Positions 7,116 through 13,209 of a stretch of DNA of 23,063 nucleotides are shown piece after piece. The DNA lies in contig CAAFFL010000269.1 of NCBI GenBank assembly GCA_900762125.1, positions 1 to 23,063 on the forward strand, in the 5' to 3' direction. Each line of letters opens with the position of its first letter. Position 1 is the first letter of the stretch. The translations under genes and the position numbers were made by a program. Source of the DNA: an uncultured Prevotella sp. (lineage in GTDB: Bacteria > Bacteroidota > Bacteroidia > Bacteroidales > Bacteroidaceae). The notes beneath the pieces were generated by a model. That model made no database searches and was not told the DNA's origin. It worked only from the letters and a program-made list of their open reading frames with translations.

Positions 7116-8684
7116 ATGACAGACAACAAGTATTCAGAGACGAAGAAGAGAAACGGTGGCCGACTGGCGGTCATCATCATGGCGTGCGCCGTGGTGGTGC
7201 TGGCCCTCATGGGCTGCCAGGGTGGGACGGTGGACAACAAAGCCGCGGCGAAGGAGGCCGAGGCTCGACGTGGGCACTTGGCAGAACTGTTTAACAATAA
7301 TCAAACCGACTCCACGCTTATCCAGGGCGAAGCACTGAAAGCCTTCTGCAAAAAGCATGAGCTCTGGGATACCTATTTCACCACTTGGAACTGCATCGCA
7401 TCCACATATTTCTATTCCATAGACAAGCAGATTGCGGAAGCCCGTGCGATGTTTAAAGAGGCCAAGCAACTGGATAACATGACGGGCAAATCGCTGGCGC
7501 TTCTCAATTTGAGCTCGGCCTATTTCGACACGGGCGATATTAAGCGTGGCAAGCAGTATGCCCATGAGGTCATTGACATGTTGTCGTGGAAGGACAATGA
7601 TGAACAACTCAACACGGCATACTTCTACTACACCCAATTTTCCTTAAACGAAAAACGGCCAGACACCCAAGAGCTGGACTGTCTCTTACGGGAATGGAAG
7701 AAAGGCATTGACGGACTGAAACGCGACGAGCCTTACTACTATGCCCTCTATTACCAAAGGAAAGCAGGCTATCTATCCTCGTTGAAGAAATACGATCAGG
7801 CGCTGGCAGCACTCGACACTGCCAAGTACTATACCCGTCAGTATGGTTGGGGCGATCGCGAAGCCCTTGACTTCTATGACATAGAGGCCACCATAAAATA
7901 TGAGAATGGAGATTATGCAGCGGCACTGAAAACGACCGAACTCATGCGACAGTATCTCCATGGCAATGATAACAGCTGTCTCTATAACTGGCTCGTCGAC
8001 CGAAAAGAATGCTATGTGGGTCTGAAACAATGGAAGGATGCCTACTACATCACAGATAGTTTGTTAGATATGAGTGATTTGCTTACTGCCGAAGAAAACA
8101 AGCAGCAAGTGAATGCCTTGAGCAAACAATATGAGACCGACAAGCTGCAGATGCAGATGCAGATTGCCCACCAGCGCTTTGCCATCGCTGCCATCCTCGT
8201 GGTGGTGCTGCTCGCCGCACTGGGGTGGACGGTGTTCTACATCCGTCGCATACGGCAGAAGAACCGGGCGCTCTATGAGAAGATCGTCAAGCTGCAGAAG
8301 GAAGAGAGCACAAAGGAGGCCACCGTCAGCACCGAGCAGGCGAGGTCGCCCCTGGAGACGCTCTACCATGACATCTGCCGCCTGATGACGGAGGAGCGTC
8401 TGTTCACCAACCCCGACCTCAACCGCAGCGACGTCGCACGCAAGCTCGGCACGAACGACCACTACGTCGGTGACGCCATCCGCGAGTTTGTCGGCGGACA
8501 GACGTTCACACAGTTTGTCATGGGCTACCGCCTGCGCTATGCCTCGCAGCTGCTCATTCAGACATCCCTGCCCATCGAACAGGTCGCCTTCGACACGGGC
8601 TTCAACAACCGCCAGAGCTTCTTCCGCTCCTTCAAGGGCGAGTATGGCATGACGCCGAGCGACTTCCGCCGCGCGAGCATGTAG
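7116..8684 (+). CDS. Membrane-anchored TPR sensor with C-terminal AraC-type DNA-binding domain
   Basis: A 522-residue protein. A hydrophobic segment at residues 17-33 ends in LMGC, so the N-terminus may be a lipoprotein signal (Cys34) or a membrane anchor. Residues about 45-345 form helical tetratricopeptide-like repeats, for example YQRKAGYLSSLKKYDQALAA and IEATIKYENGDYAAALK. A second transmembrane helix lies at about 355-377 (AIAAILVVVLLAALGWTVFYI), followed by a basic linker and coiled coil. Residues about 420-521 are an AraC-family double helix-turn-helix (DVARKLGTNDHYVGDAI, then IEQVAFDTGFNNRQSFFRSFKGEYGMTPSDFRR). The order TPR-TM-AraC is a known Bacteroidota one-component design that joins a periplasmic sensor to a DNA-binding domain without a kinase. 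Signal and targets are unknown. It sits between two inverted AAA/PD-(D/E)XK paralogues. Confidence 0.88.
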   Translation: MTDNKYSETKKRNGGRLAVIIMACAVVVLALMGCQGGTVDNKAAAKEAEARRGHLAELFNNNQTDSTLIQGEALKAFCKKHELWDTYFTTWNCIASTYFYSIDKQIAEARAMFKEAKQLDNMTGKSLALLNLSSAYFDTGDIKRGKQYAHEVIDMLSWKDNDEQLNTAYFYYTQFSLNEKRPDTQELDCLLREWKKGIDGLKRDEPYYYALYYQRKAGYLSSLKKYDQALAALDTAKYYTRQYGWGDREALDFYDIEATIKYENGDYAAALKTTELMRQYLHGNDNSCLYNWLVDRKECYVGLKQWKDAYYITDSLLDMSDLLTAEENKQQVNALSKQYETDKLQMQMQIAHQRFAIAAILVVVLLAALGWTVFYIRRIRQKNRALYEKIVKLQKEESTKEATVSTEQARSPLETLYHDICRLMTEERLFTNPDLNRSDVARKLGTNDHYVGDAIREFVGGQTFTQFVMGYRLRYASQLLIQTSLPIEQVAFDTGFNNRQSFFRSFKGEYGMTPSDFRRASM

Positions 8685-8722
8685 GCGGGTGGATAAAGAT
8701 GCTTCCTTTTGTTTCCCCTGTT

Positions 8723-8744
8723 TCTGAGAGTAAGGAATCTCAGA
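8723..8744. other. Small hairpin between convergent genes
   Basis: TCTGAGA (8723-8729) pairs with TCTCAGA (8738-8744) across an 8-nt loop, overlapping the stop codon of the leftward ATPase gene. It lies between two convergent genes, where a terminator is expected, but lacks a clear T-tract on either strand. Confidence 0.3.
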
Positions 8745-10305
8745 CGGCTTTCCAGTTTTTGATGGTGCGGTCCTTGGTGCTGAAGTTGATGCCGACCTTC
8801 ACCACACGGCGACCGTCGGCCTGCCAGGGAATGGCGTAGCCCTTATCGTCAATCTGCTGAAGGGCCTCCTCGACGGTGCCGTCGAGCTTCAGCTCCATGA
8901 CGTAGACGGTGTGCTCGGTCATCACCAGGATGTCCATGCGCCCCGTGGCCACACGCACCTGCGAGTAGACAAACTTCGTGAGGAACGAGAACATCACATA
9001 GAGCAAGGCAGTGAAATGCCCTTCGGTCGTGGGCGCATCTTTCAATGTTCCTTCCTGATAGGGTATGGCAGCGAAATAGCTTTGCGCTGCCGTGAGTGCC
9101 TTGTCGATGTCGTCGCTCATCAGTGCGTCACTGATGTCCCAGCAGGCGTTGTTCGTCTTGTTAAAGTCGGTCCAGACATAATAAGGAATCATCATCTGTG
9201 TCAGGCCCACCTTCACCTCTTCGTTAGGATAGCCCAGCGTGTAGCGCCGTGACCGCCGGTCGTAGCCTTTGATGGTCAGGTAGCCACTCTGGTAGAACAA
9301 CGGCAGGATGCTGTGCATGTCCTCCGTCGGCGCGTCAAACTCGGTGGCGTCGGCCAGACTGCCGTCAATCTGCGTGATGTCCGTATGGAACTTCTTGATC
9401 TGGCTGATGAGGAACCGCGGCGTGCCCGTGGCAAACCAGTAGTTCTCGATGCGCCGCGTCTTCATCGCCGAGAGCAGCGAGAAAGGATTATAGACGCCAT
9501 CGCCCTCGTCGGAGAAGTGATAACCATCGTACATCGTGCGGAGACGACCGAGAACCTCCTCGCGTGAACAGTCTTCTTTCTCAGCCAACCGCTGGATGCC
9601 TTCTGTGAAGTTCGTCTCCAGTTCCTCCTGCGTGATGCCACAGAGGGCGGCATAGTCCGGGTACATCGACACCTTCTCCAGATTGTTGATCTGCGAGAAG
9701 ATGCTCAGCTGCGAGAACTTCGTGATGCCGGTGATGAAGACGAAGCGTAGGTAGGGGTCTAGATCCTTCAGCGGGGAGTAGAAGCTCTGCATGGCTGTGC
9801 GCATCACCTCCAGGCGCTCGGGGTCGTGTAGCACGGTGAGCATCGGCGCGTCATACTCGTCGATGAGCACCACGACCTGTTTACCCGTTGTGCGGAAGAG
9901 TTCCATGACATCGGCCTGCATGCGGGCGCCAGGTGAGCCAATGGCCTGCTTGCTGTCGATACCATTGATCCGTTCTTGCCAGTCCAATTGCACATTGAGT
10001 TGCAAGAACAGGTCCTCGGGTGTTCCCATCTTTGCGGACGCCAGCGAGAAGTGCAGCACGGGGTATTCCGTCCATTCCGTCTCCAGTCCCTCGATGGCAA
10101 GGCCATTGAAGAGATTCTTCTGTCCACGGAAGTAGCTGTCGAAGGTGCTCGTCAGGAGCGACTTGCCGAAGCGGCGGGGACGGGAGAGAAAGACATATTG
10201 GTAATTGTTGGCAAGATCGTAGATGTACTTGGTCTTGTCAATGTAGAGATAATTCCCCTTGCGAATCTTTTCGAAGGTTTGTATGCCAATAGGGTATTTT
10301 TCCAT
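8740..10305 (-). CDS. AAA-ATPase-like / PD-(D/E)XK nuclease-domain protein (DUF1703 type), copy 2
   Basis: A 521-residue paralogue of the gene at 5520-7082, with the same architecture throughout: IGIQTFEKIRKGNYLYIDKT leader, Walker A RPRRFGKS (Lys48), Walker B VVVLIDEYD near residue 150, and a C-terminal nuclease core GRMDILV ... MELKL ... EEALQQIDDKGYA. Long DNA tracts are identical between the copies, including a perfect 44-nt match (6090-6133 against 9686-9729 in inverted orientation). The copies differ mainly around residues 95-130 and in scattered positions, so both look intact and under selection. It has its own promoter (10337-10367) and is convergent with the TPR-AraC gene. Confidence 0.9.
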   Translation of the reverse strand: MEKYPIGIQTFEKIRKGNYLYIDKTKYIYDLANNYQYVFLSRPRRFGKSLLTSTFDSYFRGQKNLFNGLAIEGLETEWTEYPVLHFSLASAKMGTPEDLFLQLNVQLDWQERINGIDSKQAIGSPGARMQADVMELFRTTGKQVVVLIDEYDAPMLTVLHDPERLEVMRTAMQSFYSPLKDLDPYLRFVFITGITKFSQLSIFSQINNLEKVSMYPDYAALCGITQEELETNFTEGIQRLAEKEDCSREEVLGRLRTMYDGYHFSDEGDGVYNPFSLLSAMKTRRIENYWFATGTPRFLISQIKKFHTDITQIDGSLADATEFDAPTEDMHSILPLFYQSGYLTIKGYDRRSRRYTLGYPNEEVKVGLTQMMIPYYVWTDFNKTNNACWDISDALMSDDIDKALTAAQSYFAAIPYQEGTLKDAPTTEGHFTALLYVMFSFLTKFVYSQVRVATGRMDILVMTEHTVYVMELKLDGTVEEALQQIDDKGYAIPWQADGRRVVKVGINFSTKDRTIKNWKAV

Positions 10306-10336
10306 CGCTCAACGGTTTGATTTGAACTTCACATTG

Positions 10337-10367
10337 CAAATGTAACGAGAATTTAGCAGAAAAGCAA
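10337..10367 (-). promoter_or_regulatory. Bacteroidota-type promoter for AAA/PD-(D/E)XK copy 2
   Basis: On the minus strand, TTG (10367-10365), a 20-nt spacer and TACATTTG (10344-10337) fit the phylum consensus. The start codon lies 31 nt downstream. Confidence 0.7.
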
Positions 10368-10428
10368 GGAAGCAGGAAGGTTTTTTAGCGTAGCCAGGCT
10401 AACAGGCATATTCAATGAGAGGATACAT

Positions 10429-10464
10429 CCCCCTCTCCCATAGCGTAGCGAGGGGGAGAGGGGG
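10429..10464. repeat. GC-rich palindrome, REP-like, downstream of the CE12 gene
   Basis: CCCCCTCTCCC (10429-10439) and GGGAGAGGGGG (10454-10464) form a perfect 11-bp stem with a 14-nt loop. Another GGGAGAG follows at about 10470. It lies just beyond the 3' end of the leftward CE12 gene and may act as a transcript end or mRNA stabiliser. Similar C-rich/G-rich palindromes are often dispersed repeats, but no second copy is present here. No gene was found in 10306-10489. Confidence 0.55.
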
Positions 10465-10489
10465 CATGAGGGAGAGAGGCTTGTCGGGA

Positions 10490-11680
10490 CTAGTTTCCTG
10501 CGGGCTTCGTGGTGTCTATCGACTCCATGATCCAGGGGAAGGAGCGCCAGTCGTCGGGAGCGGAGGGCGAGAAGTCGCGCCACGATGGACGGAGATATTT
10601 GACGATCGGCAGCTGCAGCTCCTTCATGCCCATGACGATCATCTTCGAGATCTCGTAGGCGCCGAAGGGGTTGAAGTGGGTGTTGTCCGCCAGCTCCTTG
10701 TCCTGTCCTGCGAAGGTGTTCGCGGGATAGTGCACCAGCGCACGCCGACTGTCGTCGGGACCGAGCGCCTTGAAGAACGCCGTGGACATCCCGTTGAGCT
10801 CGATGAGTGGCACCTGCTCGCGCTGTGCTACGGCGCGCATCGCCTTCGGGAAGTCGCCGTGGGTGTCGAGCAGCCGGCCGCTCTCGTCGAAGCGGCGGCG
10901 TGCCGTCGGCGTACAGAACACGATCGTCGCGCCCTTCTCCCGCACGCGGTCGACGAAGATCTTCAGGTTGTAGACATAGTAGTACCACGCGCCGTCGCCG
11001 GCATAGTGCTCCTTCTCGTCGTTATGGCCGAACTCGCAGAACACATAGTCACCTTTCTTCAGTAATGAGCAGATCTGGTCCAGGCGGTGCGAGCCGATGA
11101 AGGTCCGTGCCGTCAGTCCGCTCTCGGCGGTGTTGCAGATGGCGACGCTGTCGTTGAACCAGCAGGTGACCATCTGTCCCCACGAGGCGTAGGGGTCACG
11201 TGGCTGGTCGGTGACGGTGCTGTTGCCGCAGAGGTAGACGACGGGGATGTCGCCCGCAGGCTCCACGGTGATGCGGCTCACAGCCGGCCGTGTGCCCGTG
11301 AACTGCAGGTCGAGGGAGTCGTTCCACGTCTTGTAGGTCTTCTCCCGCTGTTTGATGCTCACGCGTCCCTGGTGCGTGCCCTTGCGGTCAGTCAGCGTAT
11401 ACGCCGGCGTGCGCTTGTTGACGATGAACGTCACCTGTTGCTGTTTGCGGCGTGGCACCTTCACGTCGAGCGCCATCAGTCGGCGGTTCTCGGCGAGGAT
11501 CGTCGTCGCGGAGGCATAGCGGCGTGAGCCGAGCGTGACGGTGACACGATAGTTGCCGTCGGGCACCTGCACGGCGAAGCGGCTCGGCTGCGAGATGTTG
11601 ACGTCAAACGATTGCTTGTCCTGTGCCTTCAGGCCGAGCGCCAGACACAGGAAGAGACCTAGGAGAATCTTTGCTTTCAT
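10490..11680 (-). CDS. SGNH-family acetylesterase, rhamnogalacturonan acetylesterase-like (CE12)
   Basis: A 396-residue exported protein with signal peptide MKAKILLGLFLCLALGLKA. An N-terminal beta-rich domain (about 21-140, PDGNYRVTVTLGS and a VKVPRRKQQQVTF strand) precedes the SGNH hydrolase. The catalytic blocks are in order: GNSTVTDQ with nucleophile Ser154, AESGLTARTF, EFGHNDEK, and DNTHFN with Asp332 and His335. These features, with the long insert YYYVYNLKIFVDRVREKGA, match CE12 enzymes that remove acetyl groups from rhamnogalacturonan or xylan. It starts 30 nt after the GH28 stop and must share its transcript, which favours a pectin substrate. Several long opposite-strand open frames here are shadows caused by high GC content. 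Confidence 0.88.
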   Translation of the reverse strand: MKAKILLGLFLCLALGLKAQDKQSFDVNISQPSRFAVQVPDGNYRVTVTLGSRRYASATTILAENRRLMALDVKVPRRKQQQVTFIVNKRTPAYTLTDRKGTHQGRVSIKQREKTYKTWNDSLDLQFTGTRPAVSRITVEPAGDIPVVYLCGNSTVTDQPRDPYASWGQMVTCWFNDSVAICNTAESGLTARTFIGSHRLDQICSLLKKGDYVFCEFGHNDEKEHYAGDGAWYYYVYNLKIFVDRVREKGATIVFCTPTARRRFDESGRLLDTHGDFPKAMRAVAQREQVPLIELNGMSTAFFKALGPDDSRRALVHYPANTFAGQDKELADNTHFNPFGAYEISKMIVMGMKELQLPIVKYLRPSWRDFSPSAPDDWRSFPWIMESIDTTKPAGN

Positions 11681-11710
11681 ATAGATTTGTTGCTAAGTGT
11701 TTGTTGATGT

Positions 11711-13048
11711 TTATTTACGCTTCGTATTGTTGATCGTGACATGGTCCACGACGGTGCGCAGGATGACGTCGGCACGGAAGAGGTCCTTCTTGTCCGTGAC
11801 GTCGATGTTGCGGAAGGTGAAGTCGGAGAGGTCGTATTTGTCGCTCGTCTTCACGTCGAAGAAGTTGTTGCAGTCCATGCGGATGTCCTCCATCACGATG
11901 TTGTTGCAATGGGAGCGCGGCATGTCCTTGCGGTCCTTCAGGTCGTAGAACTGTGTCCACGGCTTCACGACGAGGAACGACCCCGTGTGCCCCGTGATGT
12001 TCTGGATCGTCACATACTCGTAGTGCTGCGGCGTGTCGGGGCGCATCTTCAGCCAGAGCACGCGCTGCGAGCGGTCGCAGCGGATATTGCGCAGGATGAT
12101 GTTCCGGTCGTGGAGACTCTCGCTGCCGAGCGTGAGACATCCCATGACGTTGCCGTAGTGGCAGTTCTGCACGAGGATGCGCTCGTTCGGTCCGTTCTCC
12201 GGCGCGAGGTCGGCGAAGGTGCCCTTGCCACCCTTGAGGACGACGGCATCGTCGTTGACGTTCATGTAGCAGCCGTTAACGAGGACGTCCGTGCAGGCGT
12301 CGATGTCGAGGGCGTCGCTGCTCGGCGCCTTCACGCCCTCCGTGGGCGCATAGATGAAGCAGTCGAGGTAGCGCACATGGTCGCAGCGGTAGAGGTGGTT
12401 GGTCCAGAACGGACTGTTCATGAGGCGCACATCCTGCACGGTGACGTTCCGCGAGTTGGAGATGTAGACCAGTCGTGGCCGCTGTGCGTCCTTGTTCGTG
12501 CACTGCCGGTTCCACTCGCGGCGTATCCAGAACTCGCGCCAGTAGTGGTAGCCATTGCCGTTGATCGTACCCTTTCCGGCGATGGTGAAGCCGTCGAGGC
12601 CATCGGCGTTGATGAGCGCCGCAAAGTATTTGCACGTCTGTCCCTCGATACGTGTCTCGAGGATGGGGAAGTTCTCGATGCGGTCGCTGCCCTTGATCGT
12701 CGCGCCATCCTCGAGGTAGAGGTGCGTGCCCTGTCGGAAGAAGAGCGCGCCCGTGAAGAATGTGCCGCGTGGGATGACGATGACGCCGCCGCCCCGTTGT
12801 GCCACGTCGTCGATAACGTGCTGGATGGCTGCGGTCTGGATGAGGGTGCTGTCATTCTTGACGCCATAGTCGGTGATCGTATAGCGCTTGCCGAGCGTCG
12901 TCACGTCCACCTTCGACGTGTCGCTGAACCAGGCATCCATCTTCGTGCCGTCGGGCCACAGTGCCGGCCGCGACTTCGCATCAATGGTGAGGACGCCCAG
13001 CAGTTGGACGCAGAGGAGGACGAGAAGCATCAGTTGTGTTCTTTTCAT
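11711..13048 (-). CDS. GH28-family glycoside hydrolase (polygalacturonase/rhamnogalacturonase-like)
   Basis: A 445-residue exported protein with signal peptide MKRTQLMLLVLLCVQLLGVLTIDA. It opens with the GH28 entry motif ITDYGVKNDSTLIQTAAIQHVIDD and the GGGVIVIPRGTFFTG segment, then a right-handed beta-helix. Catalytic region: SSDALDID (near residue 244, equivalent to NTDGID) and NDDAVVLKGG (near 264, equivalent to GDDC). The usual GHG histidine motif is replaced by GCLTLGSE, and the RIK motif corresponds to LWLKM. Two Asp-containing motifs are thus kept while the His is lost, so specificity may differ from classical polygalacturonases. It is first in a two-gene leftward operon with the CE12 esterase, and its promoter region is shared with the rightward GH2 operon. 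Confidence 0.9.
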   Translation of the reverse strand: MKRTQLMLLVLLCVQLLGVLTIDAKSRPALWPDGTKMDAWFSDTSKVDVTTLGKRYTITDYGVKNDSTLIQTAAIQHVIDDVAQRGGGVIVIPRGTFFTGALFFRQGTHLYLEDGATIKGSDRIENFPILETRIEGQTCKYFAALINADGLDGFTIAGKGTINGNGYHYWREFWIRREWNRQCTNKDAQRPRLVYISNSRNVTVQDVRLMNSPFWTNHLYRCDHVRYLDCFIYAPTEGVKAPSSDALDIDACTDVLVNGCYMNVNDDAVVLKGGKGTFADLAPENGPNERILVQNCHYGNVMGCLTLGSESLHDRNIILRNIRCDRSQRVLWLKMRPDTPQHYEYVTIQNITGHTGSFLVVKPWTQFYDLKDRKDMPRSHCNNIVMEDIRMDCNNFFDVKTSDKYDLSDFTFRNIDVTDKKDLFRADVILRTVVDHVTINNTKRK

Positions 13049-13090
13049 ACTGTTTTAGTTGTACGGGTTTACTGTGATTGGTATTTTGTG

Positions 13091-13098
13091 CAAAGGTA
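13091..13098 (-). promoter_or_regulatory. -7 element for the GH28-CE12 operon
   Basis: TACCTTTG on the minus strand. It lies 37 nt from the nearer TTGTACAA palindrome and 43 nt before the GH28 start codon. No convincing -33 TTTG is present, as expected for an activator-dependent promoter. Confidence 0.6.
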
Positions 13099-13127
13099 CG
13101 GAATAAATAGCGTTCGGTTCTGTGAAA

Positions 13128-13158
13128 TTGTACAAAATCCCCGCCCTTTTGTACAAAA
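13128..13158. promoter_or_regulatory. Pair of TTGTACAA operator boxes in the divergent GH28/GH2 promoter
   Basis: TTGTACAAAA occurs at 13128-13137 and again at 13149-13158, exactly 21 bp apart, about two helical turns. TTGTACAA is its own reverse complement, so the pair can serve both directions. The left box lies 37 nt from the leftward TACCTTTG and the right box 38 nt from the rightward TACCTTTG. The same double box occurs upstream of the HTCS gene (22004-22033). It is probably the HTCS binding site; this is inferred from placement. Confidence 0.65.
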
Positions 13159-13186
13159 GTAATGGTTTCGATCCTCCGGAACGCCC

Positions 13187-13194
13187 TACCTTTG
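13187..13194 (+). promoter_or_regulatory. -7 element for the GH2-esterase operon
   Basis: TACCTTTG followed by GCAG, 38 nt from the first base of the right-hand TTGTACAA box. The usual -33 TTTG is missing at the right distance; TTTC at 13166 gives only a 17-nt spacer. This suggests dependence on an activator. Transcription would begin near 13200, so the GH2 start must be at 13210 or later. Confidence 0.6.
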
Positions 13195-13209
13195 CAGCAG
13201 AAACAATCA

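Noticed and set aside
10353..10988. Minus-strand 211-codon frame overlapping the CE12 gene
   Set aside because: Alternative frame of the CE12 coding sequence, rich in Arg and Pro, with no supporting motif.
11741..13162. Long plus-strand open frame (473 codons) opposite the GH28 gene
   Set aside because: Shadow of the GC-rich GH28 gene: Val/Asp/Glu/Arg/Ala-rich with no domain, while the minus strand has signal peptide and GH28 motifs.
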